64,000 bases of DNA from Sinomonas sp. R1AF57 (lineage in GTDB: Bacteria; Actinomycetota; Actinomycetes; Actinomycetales; Micrococcaceae). The notes beneath the pieces are model-generated. The model had not been told where the DNA came from. It saw only the letters and a program-made list of their open reading frames with translations, and made no database searches. The position numbers were made by a program, and so were the translations under genes. The stretch lies in the NCBI RefSeq assembly GCF_002224485.1, contig NZ_CP022463.1, forward strand, positions 3,465,775 through 3,529,774, in the 5' to 3' direction. Positions 17,147 through 25,332 of this stretch are shown piece after piece; position 1 is the first letter of the stretch, and each line of letters opens with the position of its first letter.

Positions 17147-17587
17147 GCACCGAGAGTGCCGAGTCGACGCGCAGATCTGGCTCTGGCGATCACAGGAGGG
17201 CCGCCTATTTCGCCTGCCCGTCCGGTCAAAGGAAGCGAAACCATCAGAGACTGCTTCACCATGTCCAGAGGCCAGCCAGCGGTAGCAGGAACTCCGAGGC
17301 GACCCGGTCGATTGCTCAATTAGAGGACTCCAATTTCCCGAGCCTTTCTGCTCCGCGGGGGCGGGTGGGTCGCCGCCGCCCCGTGCCAGCAAGTCAAGGG
17401 ACGAAAGCCCCCTCTGGTCACCTTGAGAGTGCCGCTACGGTGGGAACCGGTCAGGAAGCAGGCCAGCGGACGCGTCCGTGGCGCAGAAGGACCACCATGG
17501 GAACGCCACGGGCCCGTCCACCTCACCCAGAACGCTTGGATCAACCACGGCCACACTGCAGGCGACCGGTTGGCAAAGGGGCAAGTC
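17147..17587. other. Intergenic stretch with no recognised gene
   Basis: About 440 bases between the acyltransferase and the YegP-like gene. Open frames exist on both strands but none resembles a known family or has a convincing start site. A promoter for the downstream small gene must lie here; no clear -35/-10 pair was found. Confidence 0.4.
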
Positions 17588-17767
17588 ATGTCAGCACGAT
17601 TCGAAGTCCTCAAGGACGAGGCTCGGCTCTACCGCCTCCAGCTCCGCTCCGCCGAAGGGCTAGTCATCGCCGTCGCCCAGGGCCTGCGGTCCCTCGACGC
17701 CGTCAAGCAAGCCATCGACTCCGTCCGCGAGAGCGCTGCGACGGGACTCGTCGTCGTCCTGACCTGA
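17588..17767 (+). CDS. YegP/DUF1508-like small protein
   Basis: A 59-residue protein reading MSARFEVLKDEARLYRLQL, then EGLVIAVAQGLRSLDAVKQAI and a hydrophobic end. This is the pattern of one DUF1508 (YegP-type) unit: a beta strand with F-E-V-x-K-D, a strand with R-L-x-x-x-x-G, then a helix. AAAGGGG lies 7 nt before ATG 17588. The longer frame upstream has no support. Function of this family is unknown; paired copies occur in YegP, whereas this is a single unit. Confidence 0.7.
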   Translation: MSARFEVLKDEARLYRLQLRSAEGLVIAVAQGLRSLDAVKQAIDSVRESAATGLVVVLT

Positions 17768-17829
17768 ACGCTGCCCACGACCAGGGGAAGCGAGAACGCA
17801 GCAGACATCCCAGAGGACGGAGGGCCGTT

Positions 17830-18084
17830 TTGGACCAGCACATGAGGCACGAGCTGGCATGGCAGATCGACCCGCACCTCAAAGTCATCCGGACCGTACC
17901 CTTCGAGCCCCCACAGGATGACCGAACAGACTGCGCCCTGCCAGGGCCGGCACACCCAGCTCCCTGGCGGAACATGGCCGCACAAAAGAACCTCAGCCGT
18001 AACCGCAGCCTGTCCTCGGACCTCGAACGAACACCTGACGCTGACTCGGCCGGCTCCCAGACCGAAGACACCAAAGACCACTGA
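17830..18084 (+). CDS. Possible small hypothetical protein
   Basis: An 84-codon frame starting at TTG 17830 with GGAGGG about 8 nt upstream; an ATG follows at 17842. The product begins MDQHMRHELAWQIDPHLKVIRTVPF and then becomes Pro-, Ser- and charge-rich. No family recognised. It is included only because of the ribosome site and the position after the YegP-like gene. Confidence 0.25.
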   Translation: MDQHMRHELAWQIDPHLKVIRTVPFEPPQDDRTDCALPGPAHPAPWRNMAAQKNLSRNRSLSSDLERTPDADSAGSQTEDTKDH

Positions 18085-18779
18085 TACACCTGCACAGGCC
18101 TGGCTCGGGCATCCAGACATCCAGTGCGCTGGGTAGGCTTCATTGCCATCTGGACTCGCGGCCAGCCGAAATGCGCCACCAGCCTTGGGGTGACCAGAGG
18201 ATTGCGGCGGCCTCCGCCGGCGCGCCTACTCCGGCAAGGAGGTTCAATGGTTAGCCGACGATCACCACAGGTCGACTTGCCTGTCGTGCGGCAGGCGTGC
18301 AAGCTGAGGCCAAGAGCAACGGCCTATCAATAAACACCCGGTTGCCGATAGCGATAGCTACCCGCGCAGTCCCCTGTCAAGGTTGCCTTGGGGCTTGAGT
18401 AGATGATGGGTTCTCAATAACCCCTCCCGTGCGGCGGCGCGTGGCCGAGAGGATGCTCGCCTCGATCTCGCCCGGAGCAGAAACAGTGGGGGTGAGCTGA
18501 AGGTCGACGGCTTGAACGGTGAGATCCGGGCGAAGGACGCCGTCAAGCCAGCGCCCGTCGGCACGAGACCGGAGGCTCGCGGTTGAGGTTGTGGCGCAGC
18601 TCCCACGCGGAGACGGTGGCCCCACAGCCTCCACACTCCAGCTGCGCAATGCACAATCTTCGCGCGTCTCATGCAACTGCCTTCGGATTGGAGTTGAGCC
18701 GGCTGTCTGCGTCCGGGTGAGCCATTCGGGGATGCGCGACGGTCGAGGCGGCACGGTGAGTCAGCATTGCGAGGGCCTG
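18085..18779. other. Gene-poor stretch, possible decayed sequence
   Basis: About 700 bases with lower GC patches and no convincing gene. On the minus strand near 18550-18680 one frame gives a short zinc-ribbon-like piece (LECGGCGATVSAW) that is soon stopped, with related text continuing in other frames. This could be a frameshifted remnant, but the parent gene was not identified. Confidence 0.3.
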
Positions 18780-18815
18780 GAAAAGCACCCGCCCGTGGGG
18801 CCTCGGGCGGGTGCT
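18780..18815 (-). terminator. Intrinsic terminator after glycerate kinase
   Basis: On the minus strand a 12-bp stem AGCACCCGCCCG / CGGGCGGGTGCT with an 8-nt loop is followed directly by a short T-run (AAAA at 18781-18784 on the plus strand). It begins 14 nt after the glycerate kinase stop and closes the tartrate cluster. Confidence 0.8.
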
Positions 18816-18828
18816 GGTGTCTCCGGTG

Positions 18829-20010
18829 TCAGGTGTGGCTGGGCTGGAGGAGGCTTGTTCCGATGTCCTTGCCGATCTCTCTCAGCAGTGAGGCGGAGAG
18901 CTCGGGGTCTTTGGATGAGTCCCTGTCGGTGTACTCGGCCAGAGTGAAGACGCGGGTCAGGTCCATGTCGGACCACCGTTCCTTGGGGAGCAGGGAGCGG
19001 CCGGCAACGGCGATGATGGGGCGGTTTCCTGAGCGGCGGGCCACCGCTGCGGGCAGCTTCCCGGCGAGGGTCTGTTCGTCGATGCTGCCTTCACCGGTGA
19101 TGACTACGTCGCAGCCGTCCTTGCGGGCGTCGAAGTCCAGCAGGTCCAGGAAGTAGTCGGCCCCGGAGACCTGCTTCGCTCCCAGCAGCAGGCAGGCATA
19201 GCCGATCCCGCCGGCGCTTCCCGCTCCTGAATGCGCTGCCAGCGCCTCGGCGCCGGGAAGCCCCGCTTCTGCCATCTTGTCCACGAAGTGGCCCAAGCCC
19301 TCGTCCAGGAACGAGACCTGCTCTGCTGTGGCGCCCTTCTGGGGACCGAACACCGCCGGTGCCCCCTGGGGACCACGGAGCGGGTTGTGCACGTCACTGG
19401 CCATGACGAGCTCTGTTCCGGCGAGTTGCGGCAATGCGCTTCGCCAGACGGATTCTGTCCGTCCGAGTGCTGTTCCGCTTCCGTGGAGCTGGTTCCCGCC
19501 TGCGTCGTAGAAGGTGTGGCCGAGTGCGGTGAGCATCCCCATGCCGCCGTCGGTGCTGGCGCTGCCACCGAGCGCCAGGACGATCCTGGCCGGGTTGAGG
19601 GTGAGTGCGAACAGGATCGCATCACCGAATCCGCGGCTGGAGGCTCCTAGCGCCTCCAGTCTGCCGTCGGGCAACGGGGCCAGGCCGCAGGTGTTGGCGA
19701 CTTCGACCACGGCCGTGGTGCCGTCGAAGGCGATGCTGGTCTGGACGGGTTCCCCCGTCGGGCCGGCGACGGTGCAGCTGTGGCGGGCGAAGCCCGCGGC
19801 AACGGCGGCGTCGACGCTGCCGTCGCCGCCGTCGGCCAGGGGCAGCAGTTCGCACTGGACCGTCCCGGATGCGCCGGCTTCGTCAGCGGCGGCATGGAGG
19901 CCTGCTGCCAGGGCCTGTGCGACCTCGTTGGCGGTGCGGCTGCCCTTGAACTTGTCCGGGGCGATGAGGGTCCGCAGAGTCTTTGGGGCGGCAGTGCTGG
20001 TGCTGGTCAT
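18829..20010 (-). CDS. Glycerate kinase (GarK/GlxK family)
   Basis: A 393-residue kinase making phosphoglycerate from D-glycerate and ATP. The family start RTLIAPDKFKGSRTANEVAQAL, the LLPLADGGDGSVDA block, ALGGSASTDGGMGML and the DVVITGEGSIDEQTLAGK motif are all present. ATG 20010 was chosen because the family start follows within a few residues; the extra upstream frame looks like noise. It is the last gene of the cluster after the dicarboxylate symporter (31 nt gap) and is followed by an intrinsic terminator. The setting suggests it consumes glycerate made from tartrate. Confidence 0.93.
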   Translation of the reverse strand: MTSTSTAAPKTLRTLIAPDKFKGSRTANEVAQALAAGLHAAADEAGASGTVQCELLPLADGGDGSVDAAVAAGFARHSCTVAGPTGEPVQTSIAFDGTTAVVEVANTCGLAPLPDGRLEALGASSRGFGDAILFALTLNPARIVLALGGSASTDGGMGMLTALGHTFYDAGGNQLHGSGTALGRTESVWRSALPQLAGTELVMASDVHNPLRGPQGAPAVFGPQKGATAEQVSFLDEGLGHFVDKMAEAGLPGAEALAAHSGAGSAGGIGYACLLLGAKQVSGADYFLDLLDFDARKDGCDVVITGEGSIDEQTLAGKLPAAVARRSGNRPIIAVAGRSLLPKERWSDMDLTRVFTLAEYTDRDSSKDPELSASLLREIGKDIGTSLLQPSHT

Positions 20011-20041
20011 GTCACACGTTTTCGAGTAGGCGGGGCTGCGG

Positions 20042-21499
20042 TCAGCGGGACTGTGCAAGGTCGGCGTCGGCGGAATGCTTGGGTGCCGCGTCCGCCGCTG
20101 AGCTGGGGTGCTTGGGCGAGTGGCGGCCGTATTCGACAAGGTCGTCATCGATGTCCATGGCGTCATCGACGTGGACGGGGTCCTGGCCGGGCACCGGTTC
20201 GACAGCTTCGCCGGCGAAGACGCGGCGGACGCGCTCGGCGTCGAGGGTGCGGTCCCACCAGGCGATGAAGAGGGTGGCCACGGCGTTGCCGGTGAAATTG
20301 ACCAGGGCCCGGCATTCGGACATGAACTTGTCGATGCCGAAGATCAGCATGATGCCCGCGGCGGGGATGGTGCCGATGGTCGCCAGGGTGGCGGTCAGGG
20401 CGATGAAGCCGCCGCCTGCCACGCCTGCAGCGCCCTTGGAGGTCAGGAGCATGACCGCGAGCAGGCCCAGCTGCTGGCCGATGCTCAGGTGCGTATTCGT
20501 GGCCTGGGCGATGTAGAGGGCGGCCAGTGACAGGTAGATGGCGGCGCCGTCCAGGTTGAAGCTGTAGCCGGTGGGGACGACCAGGCCCACGGTCTCCTTC
20601 TTGACCCCGGCGTGCTCGAGCTTGCGCATGAGGCCGGGCAGGGCCGGCTCAGCGGTGGAGGTGCCCAGGATGAGCATGTACTCCTCTTTGAAGTGCCGGA
20701 TCATGCTGAAGATGTTCAGCCTCAGGAACGCCATCACCGATCCGAGGACCACCACGACGAACACGATGGACGTGGCGTAGAACAGCGCGATCAGCCCGCC
20801 CATGCTGGTCAGCGAGGAGACACCGTACTTGCCCACAGCGAAGGCCATGGCGCCGAACGCGCCCAGGGGCGCGGCCTTCATGATGAAACCCAGGATCTTG
20901 AACATCACCCCGGTGAGGCGCTGCACACCGTCCAGGACCGGGGCGCCCACCTTGCCCATGGCGTTCAGGGCGATGCCGAAGACCACCGCGATGAAGATGA
21001 TCTGCAGGATGTCGCCCACCACGAAGGGCTGGACGATGCTCGTGGGGATGATGTTGGTGATGAACTGCCACCATTCCTGGTGCTGCCCCGCATCGATCAG
21101 CTTCGCGGCCGAGTCGGACGTCTTGATGCTGCCCGGGTCCGCGTTGACGCCTTCACCAAGGCGGAAGACGTTGATGGCCACCAGCCCGATCGCCAGGGCG
21201 CAGATGGTGCCGATCTGGAAGTACGTCAGCGCCTTCAGGCCCGTCATGCCGACCTTCTTCAGGTCCGCGACGCTGGCAATGCCGCCCACGATGGTGAGGA
21301 ACACGATGGGACCGATGAGCATCTTCATCGCGTTCACGAAGGTGGTGCCGATCGGCTCCATCGCGATGCCGGTTGCCGGGGCGAGCCAACCGACGAGGAC
21401 GCCGATGACGATCGCTGTCAGTACCCAGAAGTAGAGCTGGCGGTACCAGCGGGGCTTGTTGGCAGGCGTCGCCCTGCCGGCTGTCGTGACGTGGTCCAT
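20042..21499 (-). CDS. dctA: C4-dicarboxylate symporter, DctA-like
   Basis: A 485-residue sodium- or proton-coupled dicarboxylate transporter of the DAACS family. Eight membrane helices and two re-entrant loops are expected; visible landmarks are the MLIGPIVFLTIVGGIASV region, the serine-rich loop GTSTAEPALPGLMRKLE, the PTGYSFNLDGAAIYLSLAA motif and the late LTSKGAAGVAGGGFIAL and NAVATLFIAWWD segments. The final 60 residues are an unusual acidic, His/Asp-rich tail (DPVHVDDAMDIDDDL). It lies between the dehydrogenase and the kinase, so uptake of tartrate or malate is likely. Confidence 0.9.
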   Translation of the reverse strand: MDHVTTAGRATPANKPRWYRQLYFWVLTAIVIGVLVGWLAPATGIAMEPIGTTFVNAMKMLIGPIVFLTIVGGIASVADLKKVGMTGLKALTYFQIGTICALAIGLVAINVFRLGEGVNADPGSIKTSDSAAKLIDAGQHQEWWQFITNIIPTSIVQPFVVGDILQIIFIAVVFGIALNAMGKVGAPVLDGVQRLTGVMFKILGFIMKAAPLGAFGAMAFAVGKYGVSSLTSMGGLIALFYATSIVFVVVVLGSVMAFLRLNIFSMIRHFKEEYMLILGTSTAEPALPGLMRKLEHAGVKKETVGLVVPTGYSFNLDGAAIYLSLAALYIAQATNTHLSIGQQLGLLAVMLLTSKGAAGVAGGGFIALTATLATIGTIPAAGIMLIFGIDKFMSECRALVNFTGNAVATLFIAWWDRTLDAERVRRVFAGEAVEPVPGQDPVHVDDAMDIDDDLVEYGRHSPKHPSSAADAAPKHSADADLAQSR

Positions 21500-21638
21500 G
21501 ATTCCTACCTCATTGTGGAATGTCGCTGGAGGATGTTCTTCAGGAAGACTCGGTGCGGGGCGGGCAGCGGTACTGCTTCACTGCCCGCCCCGTGCCTGGC
21601 ACCGGCAACCGCGACGGCGGCGCCGGGGGGACTGGTTG

Positions 21639-22736
21639 CTAGACGGCTGCCGGAGCGAGCGTGAGGGCCTTGATGATGGCCTCGGTGACGTCCTCGGTGT
21701 CGGACTCGCCTCCCACATCGCGGGTGAGGTGGCCTGCGCCGGTGGCGGCCTCGATGGCGGCCTCGACCCGGCGTGCTTCCTCGTGCAGACCGAAGTGGTC
21801 CAGCATCAGGGCCGCGCTGGCGATCGCGCCGATCGGGTTGCTGATGCCCTTCCCGGCAATGTCCGGGGCAGAGCCGTGGACCGGTTCGAACATGGACGGG
21901 AAGCGGCGCTCCGGGTTCAGGTTGGCGCTTGCAGCCAGGCCCAGGCTGCCAGCCAGGGCCGAGCCGAGGTCGGAGAGGATGTCAGCGTTGAGGTTGGAGG
22001 CCACGACGACGGAAAGCTCCTCGGGCTTGAGGATGAACTTGGCGCTCATCGCGTCCACCAGCACGCTCTCGGTCTGCACGTCCGGGTAGTCCAGGGCAAC
22101 GCGGTTGAAGACCTCGTCCCACAGGACCATGCCGTACTGCTGGGCGTTGGACTTGGTCACCGAGGAGACCTTCTTCACCGTGCGGGTGCGGGCCAGGTCG
22201 AAGGCGAAGCGCATGATCCGCTCGCAGCCCTTCTCCGTGAACAGTGCCGTCTGCAGGGCGACCTCGTTGCCCGGGCCGCGGCCGGAAAGGTTGCGCCCGC
22301 CGAGGCCGGCGTACTCGCCCTCGCTGTTCTCGCGGACCACAACCCAGTCCAGCTCAGTGCTGTCGGCCTTGCGCAGCGGGGACTGCACGCCCGGAAGGAA
22401 CTTCACCGGGCGGATGTTGGCCCACTGGTCGAAGTTCTGGGTGATGTTCAGGCGCAGGCCCCACAGGCTGACGTGGTCCGGGACGTTCTCCCATCCGACG
22501 GCGCCGAAGTAGATGGCGTCGAAGTCCTTCAGGGCGTCCAGGCCCTTGGGATCCATCATCTTCCCGGTCTGGGCGTAGTACTCCGAGCCCCAAGGGAACT
22601 CGGTCCAGTCGAAGGCGAACCTGCGGTTCGAGTTCTCCGCCAGGGCGTCCAGGACGCGCCGTCCTGCTGCGACGACTTCCTTGCCCACCCCGTCTGCCGG
22701 GATGGAAGCGATGCTGAACTTCTGGGTGGTGCTCAT
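21639..22736 (-). CDS. Tartrate/D-malate dehydrogenase (isopropylmalate dehydrogenase family)
   Basis: A 365-residue NAD-dependent beta-decarboxylating dehydrogenase. The family features are visible: the IPADGVGKEVV start, LWGLRLNITQNFDQWANIRPV, the DWVVVRENSEGEYAGLGG segment, DAMSAKFILKPE with the metal-binding Asp residues further on (NLNADILSDLGSALAG) and FEPVHGSAPDIAGKGISNP. It fits the tartrate dehydrogenase/DmlA branch, not LeuB. ATG 22736 has AGGAG about 10 nt upstream. Glycerate kinase downstream favours tartrate: oxidative decarboxylation of meso-tartrate gives D-glycerate. D-malate is the main alternative. Confidence 0.85.
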   Translation of the reverse strand: MSTTQKFSIASIPADGVGKEVVAAGRRVLDALAENSNRRFAFDWTEFPWGSEYYAQTGKMMDPKGLDALKDFDAIYFGAVGWENVPDHVSLWGLRLNITQNFDQWANIRPVKFLPGVQSPLRKADSTELDWVVVRENSEGEYAGLGGRNLSGRGPGNEVALQTALFTEKGCERIMRFAFDLARTRTVKKVSSVTKSNAQQYGMVLWDEVFNRVALDYPDVQTESVLVDAMSAKFILKPEELSVVVASNLNADILSDLGSALAGSLGLAASANLNPERRFPSMFEPVHGSAPDIAGKGISNPIGAIASAALMLDHFGLHEEARRVEAAIEAATGAGHLTRDVGGESDTEDVTEAIIKALTLAPAAV

Positions 22737-22856
22737 GGTGATGTGTCTCCTCGTCGAGTGGGGGTGCTTCCCTGTTAGCGGGGTCACACCGTCCTTCCTC
22801 TTCAAGTAGACGGGGCGCAGCCAGACGGGGTCCAAGACCAAGATTCAATGCGCTAA

Positions 22857-22871
22857 ATAGGCTCTGCCTAT
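22857..22871. promoter_or_regulatory. LysR-type operator before the dehydrogenase gene
   Basis: ATAGGC-TCT-GCCTAT is a perfect inverted repeat that fits the T-N11-A rule of LysR sites. It lies 121 bp upstream of the dehydrogenase start and overlaps the stop codon of the LysR gene. A second, weaker element (ATTCAATGCGCTAAAT, 22843-22858) adjoins it and could be the activation half-site. Confidence 0.6.
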
Positions 22872-23782
22872 GTCTGCTGATGGGGCGGCTCTTCTGCCCA
22901 GTTCGCATGGAGTTCGGCGACCTGCAGGAAGGCCCTTGCGGCCGGGGTGAGGTCCTGCTTGCGGCTCAGGATTGCCACGTACAGGTCGGACACCGGCTCG
23001 ATGAGAAGGGTGCGGAGCCCGGACTTGTGCGCCAGCGGGGACCAGGACGACGGCATGACGGCGTGCCCGACGCCGGCCAGTACCAGCGGCAGGATGGAGG
23101 TGCGGTGTGCCACCTCGACCACGATCTCCAGGTTGACACCGCGGGCCAGGGCATCATCGACAAGCCAGCGCATCAGCGATCCGCGCTGGCTCGCGATGAA
23201 GCGGTGGCCCGCCAGATCCTCGCGCTGGATCGCGGTCCCCGGGCGGAAGGTATCGGTGTGGGGATTCACGATCAGGATCAGTGGCTGGCGCTCCAGCTCG
23301 AGCACCTGGACGCCGGGGACCCGTATGGGATTGGGTGATCCGGCCAGCCCAATCTCCGTACTGCCACTGCGCACGGATTCGATGACCTCCTCCGGGGTGA
23401 AGGCAGCTTGAACATTCAGCCGCACCGATGGGTGCGATCGGGTGAACCCCGCAATCATGGAAGTCAACGGCTCGACCCCCGGGGACGGCATCGTGATGAT
23501 GTCCAGCCGGCCGCTGCGGACTCCCCGAAGAGCCTGGACGGCAGACTGGGCCGCATCAAGGTCCCGCATGACCAGCCGGGCAGGGCCAACCAGCTCCTGA
23601 CCGGCCTCACTGAGGACAGCGCGCCGGCCGATCCTGTGGAACAACGGCACGCCCAGATCCTTCTCAAGACTGGCAATGGTTTGGGACAACGAAGGCTGCG
23701 CTATCAGCAGATGCTCTGCAGCCCGATTGAAGCCGTCGTGGTCCACGACGGCCAGAAAATACTTCAGCTTTCGGGTATCCAC
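22868..23782 (-). CDS. LysR-family regulator of the tartrate cluster
   Basis: A 304-residue LysR protein. The N-terminal winged helix starts MDTRKLKYFLAVVDHDGFN with RAAEHLLIAQPSLSQTIASLE as recognition region; the effector domain follows (LDIITMPSPGVEPLTSMIAGF). GTG 23782 was chosen since AAGGAAAG lies upstream and the family start follows at once. Unusually it is not divergent from its targets but upstream in the same direction. The inverted repeat at its stop codon is a likely binding site. Confidence 0.9.
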   Translation of the reverse strand: MDTRKLKYFLAVVDHDGFNRAAEHLLIAQPSLSQTIASLEKDLGVPLFHRIGRRAVLSEAGQELVGPARLVMRDLDAAQSAVQALRGVRSGRLDIITMPSPGVEPLTSMIAGFTRSHPSVRLNVQAAFTPEEVIESVRSGSTEIGLAGSPNPIRVPGVQVLELERQPLILIVNPHTDTFRPGTAIQREDLAGHRFIASQRGSLMRWLVDDALARGVNLEIVVEVAHRTSILPLVLAGVGHAVMPSSWSPLAHKSGLRTLLIEPVSDLYVAILSRKQDLTPAARAFLQVAELHANWAEEPPHQQT

Positions 23783-24241
23783 GGGGCTTTCCTTAGAGGA
23801 TGGAATTGCGGGCCGGGTCAGGGACAGCAAGAACCCTGACAGTCCGCGCCTATCACCCATATTGACACCAGGCCTTGGGCGCACCCCCAAGGCCACGGTT
23901 CCGATCGGGAACGATGGAGTGCCAGTCGAAGAGCCATTCCGGCTGAAGACCTCGAGCCGGCCCGTCGACCGGTAGGTGGCCAGTGCCCTCGCGGCTTCCT
24001 GAGCGCCGCCGACCGCACACCCCTGCCAAGGAGCGAGGCGCCAGCTCGCCCTTTAGAGCTCCAGCAGGCCGAAGTCCTCTAGGTCACCCAATGGCCTTGT
24101 CCTACCTTCGAACTGTGCTGGCCTGCCGCCTTCGGGATGGGAAGCCGGCATACGGCGCCCCGTCCCGGTGTCCCCCCAACGCCGGGCGGGGTGACCGCTC
24201 CAAGCGGGGGGAGAGAGTCATCACTCTGTTCCGTTCCCGGT
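23783..24241. other. Upstream region of the LysR gene
   Basis: About 460 bases between the recombinase stop and the LysR start. It must carry the LysR promoter. No gene, tRNA or repeat was recognised; short open frames have no start signals. Confidence 0.4.
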
Positions 24242-24826
24242 TCAGCGCTCGTGCTGTTTAGCGAGGTGCCTGTAGATGGTGGGCCGCGTGACACCGAACT
24301 CAGCGGCGATCTCCTCAACCGTGTAAGCGCGCTTCCCGTCCGGGCCGGTCTCCTCGTACATCTGGCGGGCCAGGCGCACCTGCCGGGGCCCAAGCTTGGG
24401 CTTCTGCCCACCCGTCCGCCCTCGCGCCCTGGCCGCGGCCAGGCCATCGCGGGTGCGCTCGGACATCAGGGCATGCTCGAACTCCGCGATCGCGCCGAGG
24501 ATGTGGAAGAACATCTTCCCCACTGGGGTCGAGGTGTCGATGCCCTGATCCAGCACCACGAGATCGACGCCCTTGTCCTCGAGCTGCTTGGAGACTTCGA
24601 TCAGGTTCTCCAGCGATCGGCCTAGGCGATCCAGCTTCGTCACCACCAGCTGGTCCCCCGCCCGGTTCGCCGACAGCAGCGCCTTCTCCAGCCCCGGCCG
24701 TGAAGCGAGCTTGCCCGAGGCCGAGTCCACGAAGACCTGATCGCAGCAGCCAGCAGCGGAAAGGGCGTCCCGCTGGGCATCGACATGCTGGTCCCTGGTC
24801 GAGACCCTTCCGTATCCGACACGCAT
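24242..24826 (-). CDS. Serine recombinase (resolvase/invertase family)
   Basis: A 194-residue small serine recombinase. The catalytic serine is in MRVGYGRVSTRDQ; VVTKLDRLGRSLENLI carries the active-site arginines and AIAEFEHALMSERTRDGLAAARARG the long E helix. A C-terminal helix-turn-helix (VEEIAAEFGVTRPTIYRHL) binds DNA. ATG 24826 begins the conserved domain; the 19 extra upstream codons are not family-like. No transposase or inverted-repeat pair was found, so it is solitary, either a remnant of a Tn3-like element or a stand-alone resolvase. Confidence 0.92.
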   Translation of the reverse strand: MRVGYGRVSTRDQHVDAQRDALSAAGCCDQVFVDSASGKLASRPGLEKALLSANRAGDQLVVTKLDRLGRSLENLIEVSKQLEDKGVDLVVLDQGIDTSTPVGKMFFHILGAIAEFEHALMSERTRDGLAAARARGRTGGQKPKLGPRQVRLARQMYEETGPDGKRAYTVEEIAAEFGVTRPTIYRHLAKQHER

Positions 24827-24833
24827 GCTCGAA

Positions 24834-24943
24834 TGTATCAATAACATGGGAAGGCAGAACATAGGAGCGTACACGGCAAGCATTACAGCAACACGCCCTG
24901 AAACTCGTTAGCAATCGGCGGCTCAGCGCGCTGTATCAGAAAC
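24834..24943. repeat. Direct repeats upstream of the recombinase, possible res subsites
   Basis: TGTATCAATAAC (24834-24845) and TGTATCAGAAAC (24932-24943) match at 10 of 12 positions and lie 98 bp apart, just upstream of the recombinase start. Resolvases usually have their crossover and accessory sites here. Identification is tentative. Confidence 0.35.
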
Positions 24944-25332
24944 GATCATATTCAAGACGAAATGGGCCGCAGGCTGAGGTGCCTCCGTAGTAGTTGGTGG
25001 GGGTGAGCGACCGGATAGGTGCCGAAGCTAACGCATCCACGAACCTGCTCCGCCTAGATCCTTTGGAATAGCCGCGCAATCCAAATGCTCGTGTTCGTCT
25101 CGAGGTGCAGAAGCACGAAGCCTGGGAGGTCGGCCCCAAGGCCTTTGCCCCAAGAACACGCGAGGCGAGAATGTCCCTGCATGGCGCCGCCTGAACCGCC
25201 AGGGCCCATCAATCGACTTCCGCTCAGTGGAAGGTGACTCGCCGCACTCCCCGGTGATCAGGACCACACTTGATCCAGACGCACAGGCCCGGCCCCCAGC
25301 CGGGCCGAAGGCCACCAGATCAAGGAGTGCTG
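24944..25332. other. Upstream region of the Cre-like cluster
   Basis: About 390 bases without a gene. A GC hairpin (GGCCCGGC, 5-nt loop, GCCGGGCC; 25286-25306) sits 26 bp before the P450 start, just ahead of its ribosome site, where it could influence expression. No clear promoter pair was found. Confidence 0.4.

Noticed and set aside
24242..24826. Serine recombinase as a phage integrase
   Set aside because: It is the small resolvase type with a single C-terminal helix-turn-helix, and no phage genes or attachment repeats were seen.
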